Of a DNA stretch of 64,000 nt, positions 55,057 through 63,730 are shown one piece after another (the first letter of the stretch is position 1; every line of letters starts with the position of its first letter). This DNA is from Gammaproteobacteria bacterium (GTDB lineage Bacteria > Pseudomonadota > Gammaproteobacteria > Natronospirales > REEB76). Made by a program: the position numbers and the translations under genes. The notes below the pieces were generated by a model that searched no databases, was not told the DNA's origin, and saw only the letters and a program-made list of their open reading frames with translations. The stretch is taken from assembly GCA_027315405.1 (NCBI GenBank), contig DAHUYB010000053.1, positions 92,733-156,732 on the forward strand. The letters run 5' to 3'.

Positions 55057-55296
55057 GCGGTGGGTCTTGGATGAAACGCCGCCGGCTTGCTCTGGCCGCC
55101 GTTTCTTAGATGGTGAACATCGCCCTGCTGCACATTAAATTGGGAACATGACCGTGGGAGCGATCATCCCGTTCGCGGTCTCAACCTCGGGGGATCGCAG
55201 CAAGGGCAGATTTATGCTCCTGCGAAATCTGCATTTCCGTCACCCATGGCGGTCATCGCTGCCCCCCGCGGATTTTATGCGTATCGGGCGACGCGC

Positions 55297-55440
55297 CTAT
55301 AGATATTGCCGCCAATTCCACGAGTTGTCGGCGTAAGCGATGAAATAGGGGTTGAGTAACGATTCTTTGGAGTTGTAGCTGAGCACCGAACTATCCACGT
55401 TGACCACCTGGCCGCCGGCCGCGAGCAGCAGCGCTTGGCC
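55297..55440 (-). pseudogene. 3' fragment of a second cysQ-like gene
   Basis: Read on the minus strand the segment encodes GQALLLAAGGQVVNVDSS and YNSKESLLNPYFIAYAD before a TAG at 55297. It aligns end to end with the C-terminus of the intact CysQ 1.3 kb away (32 of 47 residues identical by hand count) but differs widely at the DNA level. No upstream cysQ frame joins it. It is either a remnant of an older paralogue or came in with DNA from another strain. Confidence 0.85.
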
Positions 55441-55830
55441 GCAGCCAAGGGCTTGGCCAGAAAGTGACGTCCAGGGGGGTGGCTTTCGCCGCCAGTCGGG
55501 GGAGGTCCGGCGAGATTTCGTGGTGATAGCGGGGCGGATGCACTATTATGCTCACGAATTAGCCATTGACCAGCGCGGAAAAGGGCGTTTATGCTTCCTA
55601 TACTCGCGGATTGCTCCTGTCGGGCGAAGTCGACGCCGTGATCGATGATGCCATCCAGGCAGTCAATTTGACGTGGCAGAAGCCCAGGACATCGGATCTG
55701 TTAACCGAGATGCGCCGACGCTACCACGCTTTGCAGCTGAAGCCACCAATAAGGGCCCAGCTCTCAGCTTCATCCCTCGGGGTCGCACGAAGAGCGATGG
55801 GCAACTAGAAGTACCCGCCGGAGGTTGGCG
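55441..55830. other. Remnant region between cysQ fragment and lysE
   Basis: 390 nt without a clear intact gene. A short + frame at 55566-55808 gives SAEKGVYASYTRGLLLSG but has no recognised domain; it may be a fragment of a larger lost gene. The stretch 55057-55296 before the cysQ fragment also shows nothing recognisable. Confidence 0.35.
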
Positions 55831-56460
55831 ATGCAGTCCGTTACCGAATCTCTGCTGACGTTCACGGCGGCCGCGGCGTTGTTGACCATCACGCCCGGGT
55901 TGGATACGGCGCTCGTACTCAGGACCGCGACCAGCGAAGGGCCGCGACGCGGGCTGTGGTCCGGCCTCGGGATCATTACCGGATGTCTGATCTGGGCGGC
56001 GAGCGTCGCGGCGGGGCTCGGCGTTCTGCTTGTGGCGTCGAGGATCGGATATGCGGTGCTCCGCTGGGCCGGAGCCAGCTACCTGCTCTATGTCGGGCTC
56101 AAGATGCTGCGCCACCCGCGCGCCAGTTTCGCCGCCGCTCAAGGGACTGGGTTGCGGGGCCGCAGCGCCTTCGCCCGCGGCGCGCTCACCAATCTACTGA
56201 ATCCCAAGGTGGGCGTTTTCTACATATCCTTCCTGCCGCAATTCATTCCCGATCACGTGGCGGTGGCACCCTACGCGATGCTGCTCGGCGCGATCCACGC
56301 GCTGCTCGGACTCCTCTGGTTCACCTGCCTGATCGCCGCCATGGGTCCGCTCTCACGCTGGCTGCGTCGTCCACAGGTGGTGCGTGTCCTCAATCGCGCG
56401 ACGGGCGCGGTGTTCATCGCCTTCGGAGCGCGGTTGGCGCTCGAGTCCAGGGGCCGATGA
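55831..56460 (+). CDS. LysE/RhtB-family amino-acid exporter
   Basis: A 209-residue protein with five or six helices and LysE motifs: TPGLDTALVLRTATSEGPRR, GLGIITGCLIW, FARGALTNLLNPKVGVFYIS (the family G.l.nllNPK..lff). Exports amino acids or related solutes. GGAGG six bases before the ATG at 55831. It is the only whole gene in a segment bracketed by cysQ ends, so may have come by transfer. Confidence 0.9.
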   Translation: MQSVTESLLTFTAAAALLTITPGLDTALVLRTATSEGPRRGLWSGLGIITGCLIWAASVAAGLGVLLVASRIGYAVLRWAGASYLLYVGLKMLRHPRASFAAAQGTGLRGRSAFARGALTNLLNPKVGVFYISFLPQFIPDHVAVAPYAMLLGAIHALLGLLWFTCLIAAMGPLSRWLRRPQVVRVLNRATGAVFIAFGARLALESRGR

Positions 56461-56643
56461 CGCTCGGAACTGGTACAGAGGAGGAGCATACCGCCCGGCG
56501 AACGCTCTGGTAGCCCGGCACGGAGGGAGTAGAGGTCACGGAAGGAATAGGGCTCAAAACTTGACTTTATATATTTTGCGTTCCTATGGACCGACGGCAA
56601 CAACGTGAGTACGGTCAATCACAAAATCCGAATACCCGTTGTT

Positions 56644-57441
56644 CTATAAGAATGCGCGCCAGTCGCGGGAGGCATCTGCGTAGGCGATGAAGTGCGGATT
56701 CAGCAGAGATTCCTTTGTATTGTAGCGCAGCGGCGCACCGTCCACGTTAATCACATGCCCGCCCGCCGCCAGCAGCACCGCATGACCCGCCGCCGTGTCC
56801 CATTCCGAGGTGGGGCCGAGGCGCGGGTACACATCGGCGGCCCCTTCCGCCACCAGACAAAACTTCAGGGCACTGCCCCGCGACACGATTTCGTGGATGC
56901 CGAGCTTTTCAAGATACCCGTCCAGTAATTCACCGCGATGTGAACGGCTCGCTACCACGCGCACCGTTTTTCCGTCCAACGGCCGCACCTGAATGGCTTG
57001 CGGCGCGGCTCCTGATTTCACGCGGTAAGCGCCGGCACCCACCACGCCGTAGTAACTCAGGTTCTCCACCGGAATGTGCACTACACCCACCACCGGTGCG
57101 TGCTCCTGAACCAGGGCGATATTCACGGTGAAATCGCCGTTTCTGTTGATGAATTCCTTGGTGCCGTCCAGCGGATCCACCAGCCAGTATCTGTCCCAGC
57201 GGCAGCGTTCGGAGAATGGAATCTGGCTCGACTCCTCCGACAACACCGGCAGCTCCGGGGTGAGGCGTTGCAATCCTCTGACGATGGCGTCATGGGCCGC
57301 CATGTCGGCGGCAGTGACCGGGGATTGGTCGGATTTTCTATTTACGGCGAAATCCGTGGCGTAGATTTCCAGGATGCGCCGGCTGGCTATCCGGACGATG
57401 TCCAGCAACGGCTCCAGCATGCGCGAGTCGTCATACCACAC
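56644..57441 (-). CDS. cysQ: 3'(2'),5'-bisphosphate nucleotidase CysQ
   Basis: A 265-residue inositol monophosphatase-fold enzyme: SEESSQIPF, the metal site VDPLDGTKEFINRN, SEWDTAAGHAV. It removes the 3'-phosphate of PAP from sulfate assimilation. GTG start at 57441 with GGAG eight bases before it; an internal ATG at 57420 lies closer to other CysQ starts. Divergent from the YrfG-type gene. Confidence 0.93.
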   Translation of the reverse strand: MWYDDSRMLEPLLDIVRIASRRILEIYATDFAVNRKSDQSPVTAADMAAHDAIVRGLQRLTPELPVLSEESSQIPFSERCRWDRYWLVDPLDGTKEFINRNGDFTVNIALVQEHAPVVGVVHIPVENLSYYGVVGAGAYRVKSGAAPQAIQVRPLDGKTVRVVASRSHRGELLDGYLEKLGIHEIVSRGSALKFCLVAEGAADVYPRLGPTSEWDTAAGHAVLLAAGGHVINVDGAPLRYNTKESLLNPHFIAYADASRDWRAFL

Positions 57442-57487
57442 GTGTGATTCTCCGTTTTCGGTGCGACGCCGTTATATCATACCGGCC

Positions 57488-58159
57488 ATGCTGAAGCGCG
57501 TGAAAGCCATTGCCGATTGGTCCGGGATCGAGAGCGTGTTCCTGGACATGGACGGTACGCTCTTGGACCTGCATTTTGACAATCATTTCTGGCAAGAGCA
57601 TGTGCCGCTGCGTTTCAGCGAACGCCATGGAGTGACACTGGCGGAAGCGCGTGCGCATTTGCTGCCACGTTTTCGCGCAATGCAAGGCAGCTTGCAGTGG
57701 TACTGCCTGGACCATTGGTCGCGGGAGCTGGATATGGATATCCTGGCGCTGAAACGCGAGGTGCAACACCTGATCCAGGTGTTGCCGCACGCGCAGGAAT
57801 TTCTCAACATGCTACGCGCCGCCGGCAAGCGGCTGGTATTGGTCACCAATGCCCATAACGATGCGCTTGCGCTCAAGATGGAACGCACGCGGCTCGACAG
57901 TTATTTCGACCGCATGGTGTCATCCCACAGCTTCGGTATGCCCAAGGAAACCTCCGGTTTCTGGCAGAGTCTGCGGGAAATCGAAAGCTTCGATTCGGGA
58001 CGCAGCCTACTGCTGGATGACAGCCTGCCGGTGCTGCGCGCCGCGCGCGACTACGGCATCCGCAACGTCATCGCCATGCGCCGGCCGGACAGCCATCAGC
58101 CGCCGCGGGAGATTGAAGAATTTCCGTCGGTTGAGACGCTGGCGGAGCTGCTGCCTTGA
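57488..58159 (+). CDS. yrfG: HAD-family GMP/IMP nucleotidase, YrfG type
   Basis: A 223-residue HAD phosphatase: nucleophile motif FLDMDGTLLDLHF (Asp20, Asp22), VTNAHNDAL (motif II) and LLLDDSLPVL (motif IV). YrfG orthologues near cysQ/nudE dephosphorylate GMP and IMP. ATG at 57488; longer frame starts overlap cysQ. An ACGCCTC repeat array begins 93 nt after its stop. Confidence 0.87.
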   Translation: MLKRVKAIADWSGIESVFLDMDGTLLDLHFDNHFWQEHVPLRFSERHGVTLAEARAHLLPRFRAMQGSLQWYCLDHWSRELDMDILALKREVQHLIQVLPHAQEFLNMLRAAGKRLVLVTNAHNDALALKMERTRLDSYFDRMVSSHSFGMPKETSGFWQSLREIESFDSGRSLLLDDSLPVLRAARDYGIRNVIAMRRPDSHQPPREIEEFPSVETLAELLP

Positions 58160-58218
58160 ATCAAAGAGGTGAGGGGCGGGGTGTTAAGAGTGAGGGCTCA
58201 GAATAGATTAAGAATACG

Positions 58219-58300
58219 TTGACAGGTAAATATTATCAGCCACGCTTTTGTACGCCTCACGCCTCACGCCTCACGCCTCACGCCTCACGCCTCACGCCTC
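58219..58300. repeat. Heptamer ACGCCTC array, 7 units, with 33-nt leader
   Basis: Leader TTGACAGGTAAATATTATCA (start 58219) then seven perfect ACGCCTC units (58252-58300) and a degenerate eighth (ACGCCGT). It fills the space between convergent yrfG and rhlB; the rhlB stop lies at 58307-58309. A near-copy with 11 units lies before purD at 61629-61738 with the leader at the same 33-nt distance. Confidence 0.95.
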
Positions 58301-58306
58301 ACGCCG

Positions 58307-59584
58307 TCACCGCCGCCGGCGCTGCGAACCCCTGTGGCCGCCTTCGTGGCGCTTGCCGCCCCGCGGATGATGCGGGTGCGCGTAATAGCGTTCGCGCCGG
58401 GCGGGCGGCTGCAATTCCGCCAGCAGCCCCGGTTGTAGGGACTCGCGCGGAATAGCGTGGCCTATATAGCGTTCGATATCCGGCAGCGAGAAGGAGTATT
58501 CCTCGCAGGCAAAACTGATGGCGTCGCCTTCGGCGCCGGCGCGCGCGGTGCGGCCGATGCGGTGCACGTAATCCTCGGCATCCTGAGGCAGGTCGAAATT
58601 GATGACATGGCTCACGTCGGGAATGTGCAGACCCCGGGAGGCCACATCGGTGGTCACCAGGATCGGCAACTGGCCCTCGGTGAATTCCTTTAGCAGGCGC
58701 AGACGCTTGTTCTGGGGTACGTCGCCGGAGAGCACCGCAGCATTGAAGCCATTACCCTTGAGATACGCTTCAACGTTTTCGGCCACGCGCTTGGTGTTCA
58801 CGAACACCATAGTGCGATGGGCTTCCAGATGCCGCAGCAGGCCAACCAGCAGCGCGATCTTTTCGTTGGTGGCCGGCAGGTACAACACCTGGCGTACCTG
58901 ATCAACGGTGACCTTATCGGGTTCGATGCGCACGAACTGGGCGTTGTTCATGTGTTCGTAGGACAGCTCCATGACCCGGTAGGAGAGCGTCGCGGAGAAC
59001 AGCATGTTGAGTCGCTCGGTGGGGTGCGGCATGCGCCGCATGAGAAAGCGCACGTCGGCGATGAATCCCATATCGAACATACGGTCGGCTTCGTCCAGCA
59101 CCATCACATCCAGGGCCTTGAGGTCGAAAACATGCTGCTTGAAGTAGTCAATTAACCGGCCGGGCGTGCCGATGAGTATGTCCACACCGGCGGCGACAGT
59201 GTCGCGCTGTTTGTCGTAGTTCTCGCCGCCATATACCACCGTCTGTTTGAATCCCGTGTGCCGGCCAAGGACTTCCGCGTCCTTGTAAATCTGTACCGCC
59301 AATTCACGGGTGGGGGCCACCACCAGGGCGCGCGGCTGACTGCTGCGCCGTCCCGGCCGAGGGCCATGGACCAGCAGCTTCTGGTACAGAGCCAGCAGGA
59401 AAGCCGCAGTTTTGCCAGTGCCGGTCTGGGCCTGGCCTGCCACGTCCTGCCCTTTCAAGAGCAGGGGCAGGGCTTGGGCCTGGATAGGGGTGCAGCGGCT
59501 GAAACCCGCCTCCCTGAGGCTCTTGAGCAGGGACTCGGCCAGCCCCAGAGATTCAAAACGCAGCTCAGTCAGGTGTTGGTCCAT
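58307..59584 (-). CDS. rhlB: DEAD-box RNA helicase RhlB
   Basis: A 425-residue DEAD-box helicase: Q-motif FSRCTPIQAQALP, Walker A AQTGTGKT (52-59), VLDEADRMFDMGF, SATLS, VTTDVASRGLHIPDVSHVIN, HRIGRTARAG. The C-terminal tail is Arg/Gly/His-rich (PHHPRGGKRHEGGHRG), as in RhlB. Its divergence from trxA-rho is the conserved order that supports RhlB, which works with RNase E in mRNA decay. The stop is abutted by the heptamer array. Confidence 0.9.
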   Translation of the reverse strand: MDQHLTELRFESLGLAESLLKSLREAGFSRCTPIQAQALPLLLKGQDVAGQAQTGTGKTAAFLLALYQKLLVHGPRPGRRSSQPRALVVAPTRELAVQIYKDAEVLGRHTGFKQTVVYGGENYDKQRDTVAAGVDILIGTPGRLIDYFKQHVFDLKALDVMVLDEADRMFDMGFIADVRFLMRRMPHPTERLNMLFSATLSYRVMELSYEHMNNAQFVRIEPDKVTVDQVRQVLYLPATNEKIALLVGLLRHLEAHRTMVFVNTKRVAENVEAYLKGNGFNAAVLSGDVPQNKRLRLLKEFTEGQLPILVTTDVASRGLHIPDVSHVINFDLPQDAEDYVHRIGRTARAGAEGDAISFACEEYSFSLPDIERYIGHAIPRESLQPGLLAELQPPARRERYYAHPHHPRGGKRHEGGHRGSQRRRR

Positions 59585-59840
59585 GGGTCGCTTTAATTTA
59601 CAGGGCCGGGGCTTGCATTCTGCCGGCAGTTGGGCTCAAATAGCTTTCAACGCCTTGAGCCCGTGCCCCGTGCGGGTCGTTTGCATACTTCACAACGCTA
59701 TTACTAGAACCGCGAGCCAGCCGCGACATTGTGCCTGAAATGGGCACGTTACGTCACATCCCCCTGCCCATTCCCAACGTCATACGCCCGCTCGCGCCAA
59801 CTATGCAGAATCCGTTTAAGTCACTGGAGGCCATTTAATT

Positions 59841-60167
59841 GTGAGTGACCAAATTGTTTCTACCACCGATGCCAACTTCGAAACCGACGTGTTGAAATCC
59901 ACTCTGCCGGTGCTGGTGGATTACTGGGCGGAATGGTGCGGCCCCTGCAAAATGATTTCCCCCATACTCGACGAAATCGCCACCAGCTACCAGGGCAAGC
60001 TCAGAATCGCCAAGGTCAATGTGGACGAGAATGCACAACTCACCCAGAAATACGGCATACGCAGCATCCCGACCCTGATGCTGTTCAAGGACGGCAACGT
60101 GCAGGCACAGAAAATCGGCGCCTTGTCCAAATCGCAGTTGGCGGCCTTCATCGAGACCAACATTTGA
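59841..60167 (+). CDS. trxA: Thioredoxin 1
   Basis: A 108-residue thioredoxin with WCGPC at 32-36 and RSIPTLMLF with the cis-Pro. The main cytoplasmic disulfide reductant. GTG start; GGAGG lies ten bases upstream. Precedes rho, as in E. coli. Confidence 0.95.
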   Translation: MSDQIVSTTDANFETDVLKSTLPVLVDYWAEWCGPCKMISPILDEIATSYQGKLRIAKVNVDENAQLTQKYGIRSIPTLMLFKDGNVQAQKIGALSKSQLAAFIETNI

Positions 60168-60329
60168 TTACATGGGCGGCGGGAGACCGCCCATTGTGGG
60201 GTTGCACGCTGTATCTAAAAAGAACAACGGGGACGTTTGAGTTTTAGAACTAATCCTTATTTATTCCGGCATCCGCCGGCCGCACTCCATAACTATTAAC
60301 TATATTGAGAGACTGGGAACCCAACGCTT

Positions 60330-61589
60330 ATGAACCTAACGGATCTGAAGAAAAAACCTGCTGAAGCCATCATTGAGCTGGCGGAATCCATGGGCCTCGA
60401 GAACATGGCGCGTTCCCGCAAGCAGGACGTGATTTTTTCCATACTCAAGGCCCACGCCCGCAACGGCGAGGAAATTTCCGGCGACGGAGTGCTGGAAATT
60501 CTGCAGGACGGTTTCGGTTTCCTGCGTTCCGCCGAAGGCTCCTATCTGGCCGGACCGGATGACATCTATGTTTCCCCCAGCCAGATCCGCCGCTTCAACC
60601 TGCGCACCGGCGACAGCGTGGCCGGCAAGATCCGCCCACCCAAGGAGGGCGAGCGCTATTTCGCGCTGCTCAAGGTGGACCATATCAACTTCGATCCGCC
60701 GGAGAATGCCAAGAGCAAGGTGCTGTTCGAGAACCTGACGCCGCTGTTTCCCAAGCAGCGTTTCACCATGGAGCGCGGCAACGGTTCCACCGAGGACATT
60801 ACCGCACGCATCATCGATATGATCGCGCCCATCGGCAAGGGTCAGCGCGGCCTGATCGTGTCGCCGCCCAAAGCCGGCAAGACCATGATGCTGCAGAACA
60901 TCGCTCAGAGCATCACCGCCAATCATCCCGAGGTGTATCTGATCGTGCTGCTCATTGACGAGCGCCCCGAGGAAGTCACCGAGATGCAACGTTCTGTGAA
61001 AGGCGAAGTGGTGTCGTCAACATTCGACGAGCCGGCTACGCGCCATGTGCAGGTGGCGGAGATGGTCATCGAGAAGGCCAAGCGCCTGGTGGAGCACAAG
61101 CGCGATGTGGTGATCCTGCTGGATTCCATCACCCGCCTGGGGCGTGCCTACAACACCGTGGTACCGGCCTCCGGCAAGGTGCTCACCGGCGGCGTGGATG
61201 CCAATGCGCTGCAGCGGCCCAAGCGCTTTTTCGGCGCGGCGCGCAACATCGAGGAGGGCGGTTCGCTCACCATCCTGGCCACCGCGCTGGTGGAAACCGG
61301 TTCGCGCATGGATGACGTGATCTACGAGGAATTCAAGGGCACCGGCAATTCTGAAATCCACCTGGACCGGCGCATCGCCGAGAAGCGTGTGTTCCCGGCC
61401 ATCAACATCAACCGCTCCGGTACGCGCCGCGAAGAACTGCTGGTGCCGGCGGACGAACTGCAAAAGATATGGATTCTGCGCAAATTACTGCACCCCATGG
61501 ATGAATTGGCGGCCAGCGAGTTCCTGCTGGACAAACTCAAGGAAACCAAGACCAATGCCGAATTTTTCGACTCCATGAAAAAGGGCTAA
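60330..61589 (+). CDS. rho: Transcription termination factor Rho
   Basis: A 419-residue hexameric helicase. N-terminal helical domain ([20 protein letters not shown]) and cold-shock-like RNA site ([20 protein letters not shown]), Walker [24 protein letters not shown], Walker [13 protein letters not shown]-loop and R-loop in the last third. Full length without insertion. The leader is 162 nt. Confidence 0.97.
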   Translation: MNLTDLKKKPAEAIIELAESMGLENMARSRKQDVIFSILKAHARNGEEISGDGVLEILQDGFGFLRSAEGSYLAGPDDIYVSPSQIRRFNLRTGDSVAGKIRPPKEGERYFALLKVDHINFDPPENAKSKVLFENLTPLFPKQRFTMERGNGSTEDITARIIDMIAPIGKGQRGLIVSPPKAGKTMMLQNIAQSITANHPEVYLIVLLIDERPEEVTEMQRSVKGEVVSSTFDEPATRHVQVAEMVIEKAKRLVEHKRDVVILLDSITRLGRAYNTVVPASGKVLTGGVDANALQRPKRFFGAARNIEEGGSLTILATALVETGSRMDDVIYEEFKGTGNSEIHLDRRIAEKRVFPAININRSGTRREELLVPADELQKIWILRKLLHPMDELAASEFLLDKLKETKTNAEFFDSMKKG

Positions 61590-61628
61590 AGGGTTGCGAT
61601 TGAGGCGTTATCAGTGTTAGAAGAAGCC

Positions 61629-61738
61629 TTGACACGTAAATTTTCAAAAGCATAATTTTGCACGCCTCACGCCTCACGCCTCACGCCTCACGCCTCACGC
61701 CTCACGCCTCACGCCTCACGCCTCACGCCTCACGCCTC
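61629..61738. repeat. Heptamer ACGCCTC array, 11 units, with 33-nt leader
   Basis: Leader TTGACACGTAAATTTTCAAA (start 61629) then eleven perfect ACGCCTC units (61662-61738). Leader agrees with the first copy at 22 of 33 positions by hand count. It lies between convergent rho and purD and runs into purD: codons CTG AGG CGT GAG GCG TGA, giving the last residues LRREA and the stop, are made of repeat DNA. Confidence 0.95.
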
Positions 61739-63006
61739 AGTGCGCGCCAACCGATGTCGTGACGGAAGAAGCGCCCCGGCCAGTGGATGCCATCGGCGAC
61801 GTGATAGGCCCGTTGACGTGCATCCCCGACGGTGTCACCCAGAGCCGTGACGCACAGCACCCGCCCGCCGTTGGTGACGATGCGGCCGTCTTGGTCCGCG
61901 GTACCCGCATGGAATACCTTGACGTTGTCCATCGGGAACGGCGGCAGCCCCGAAACGGTCTCGCCTTTGTGGTATTCGCCGGGATAACCGCCGGCCGCCA
62001 GCACCACGCCCAAAGCCACGCGCGCATCCCATTCGGCTTTTGTTTTTTTGAGCTTGCCGTCAAGGGCCGCGGCACACAGGTCCACCAGATCGGATTTGAG
62101 CCGCAGCATAAGAGGCTGGGTTTCGGGATCGCCCAGGCGGCAGTTGAATTCCAGCACCCACGGCGTGCCGTCTTTTGAAATCATCAGGCCGGCATATAGG
62201 AAACCGGTGTAGGGAATACCTTCCAACGCCATACCCCGAATCGTAGGACGAACGATGTCGCGCAGTACGCGCTCGTGGATTTCCGCGGTCACCACCGGCG
62301 CCGGCGAATACGCACCCATGCCGCCGGTATTGGGGCCGGTATCGCCCTCGCCCGCACGCTTGTGATCCTGGGACGTGGCCAGCGGCAGGATGTGTTCGCC
62401 GTCCGCCATGACCATGAAGCTGGCTTCCTCACCTTCCAAGAAGGCCTCGATTACCACTCTATGGCCGGCTTCACCGAAGGCGTTGCCGGCCAGCATCTCG
62501 CGCACTGCGGTTTCCGCTTCGGCGATGGATTGCGCCACCACCACGCCCTTGCCGGCGGCCAGACCGTCGGCTTTCACCACCAACGGGGCAGCCTGTTCCT
62601 GCAGATAGGCGAACGCCGGTTTGAGTTGCGAGAAGCTACGGTATGCGGCGGTGGGAATATGATGACGCGCGAGAAAATCCTTGCTGAAAGCCTTGGAACC
62701 CTCCAACTGCGCCGCGGCACGGCTCGGTCCGAAGCAGCGCAGCCCGGCCTGCTCGAAGACATCAACGATGCCGGCAACCAGCGGCCCTTCAGGTCCCACT
62801 ACCGTCAGGCCGATGTCCTGGCCCAGGGCAAAATCCAGCAGCCCGCGGATATTATCCGCCGGGATCTGCAGGTTCTCGCACTTGCGCTCGCGGGCGGTGC
62901 CGGCGTTGCCCGGCGCCACATAAATCTTCTCCACGCGCGGTGACTGCGCCAACTTCCAGGCCAGCGCATGTTCGCGTCCGCCACCGCCGATAACCAGAAT
63001 TTTCAT
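61723..63006 (-). CDS. purD: Phosphoribosylamine-glycine ligase (GAR synthetase)
   Basis: A 427-residue ATP-grasp enzyme: GGGGREHALAWKL at the N-terminus, VGPEGPLVAGIVD, KADGLAAGKGVVVA and LEFNCRLGDPETQPLML. Second step of purine synthesis. ATG at 63006; the frame start at 63051 adds 15 non-family residues. The final five codons and stop come from the heptamer array. Confidence 0.95.
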   Translation of the reverse strand: MKILVIGGGGREHALAWKLAQSPRVEKIYVAPGNAGTARERKCENLQIPADNIRGLLDFALGQDIGLTVVGPEGPLVAGIVDVFEQAGLRCFGPSRAAAQLEGSKAFSKDFLARHHIPTAAYRSFSQLKPAFAYLQEQAAPLVVKADGLAAGKGVVVAQSIAEAETAVREMLAGNAFGEAGHRVVIEAFLEGEEASFMVMADGEHILPLATSQDHKRAGEGDTGPNTGGMGAYSPAPVVTAEIHERVLRDIVRPTIRGMALEGIPYTGFLYAGLMISKDGTPWVLEFNCRLGDPETQPLMLRLKSDLVDLCAAALDGKLKKTKAEWDARVALGVVLAAGGYPGEYHKGETVSGLPPFPMDNVKVFHAGTADQDGRIVTNGGRVLCVTALGDTVGDARQRAYHVADGIHWPGRFFRHDIGWRALRREA

Positions 63007-63067
63007 GTTGGGGATCCCATAGACACTGAACACTATGTTACGGGCTTCCATGTTTTAACGCTTGTCA

Positions 63068-63086
63068 TATTACGGGTTACGTAATA
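63068..63086. promoter_or_regulatory. higBA operator
   Basis: TATTACG-GGTTA-CGTAATA: perfect 7-bp inverted repeat ending 10 nt before the higB ATG. It would overlap the promoter (TTGTCA at 63063, TACCCT at 63086), so HigA could repress there. Confidence 0.55.
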
Positions 63087-63096
63087 CCCTATACCG

Positions 63097-63375
63097 ATGA
63101 TTCAGTCGTTCCGGGACAAAGACACGGAAGCCTTGTTCGAGGACCGGATGGTGCCGCGGTTCCGGGCGATTGAACGCGTTGCACGCCGCCGCTTGTTGTA
63201 TCTGCATCGCGCGGTGCGCTTGGAAGACCTTAAAGTACCGCCGGGTAATCGCCTGGAGGCGTTCAAGGGTAATCGGGCTGGGCAACACAGTATCCGCATC
63301 AACGCTCAATGGCGGATATGTTTTGTCTGGCGCAACGGTGATGCACTCAACGTTGAAATTGTGGACTATCACTGA
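63097..63375 (+). CDS. higB: RelE/HigB-type toxin
   Basis: A 92-residue toxin with the HigB pattern: MIQSFRDKDTEALFEDR, VPRFRAIERVARRRL, FKGNRAGQHSIRINAQWRIC, WRNGDALNVEIVDYH. A ribosome-dependent mRNA endonuclease. Toxin gene first, as in higBA; 9 nt before higA. Very little room for a leader after the operator. Confidence 0.93.
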   Translation: MIQSFRDKDTEALFEDRMVPRFRAIERVARRRLLYLHRAVRLEDLKVPPGNRLEAFKGNRAGQHSIRINAQWRICFVWRNGDALNVEIVDYH

Positions 63376-63384
63376 GGTACGAGT

Positions 63385-63681
63385 ATGAAGAAGCTGCTGC
63401 CCCCAATTCATCCTGGCGAGATACTGTTTGAGGAATTCATGCAGCCTTTGGATATCAGCATCAACCGGCTGGCACGCGAACTCAGCGTACCGCCGAACCG
63501 CGTGAGCGAGATCGTCAATGGCAAACGTGGCATCACCGCCGATACCGCGTTGCGGCTTGGGAAGTTTTTCAATGTCTCGCCGGAGACGTGGTTGGGGCTG
63601 CAAACTGAATACGATTTGCGCATGGCGCGCCGTACGACAGGTCAGGAAATCGAGAAGCGCGTGCATGCGCATGCGGTTTGA
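63385..63681 (+). CDS. higA: HigA-type antitoxin
   Basis: A 98-residue HTH protein: IHPGEILFEEFMQPLDISIN, RLARELSVPPNRVSEIVNGK, the HigA signature, then RGITADTALRLGKFF. Neutralises HigB and represses its own operon through the palindrome at 63068-63086. GGTACG before the ATG. Confidence 0.94.
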   Translation: MKKLLPPIHPGEILFEEFMQPLDISINRLARELSVPPNRVSEIVNGKRGITADTALRLGKFFNVSPETWLGLQTEYDLRMARRTTGQEIEKRVHAHAV

Positions 63682-63730
63682 TACCGAAACTGCGTATTCA
63701 AGATATTGATCTTGTCCTGATCTGTTTGAT

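Noticed and set aside
55566..55808. 80-residue open frame before lysE
   Set aside because: Nothing recognised in it and no ribosome site; kept only as part of the remnant region.
58252..61738. CRISPR array
   Set aside because: The heptamers are directly adjacent with no spacers and are far too short to be CRISPR repeats; no cas genes are present.
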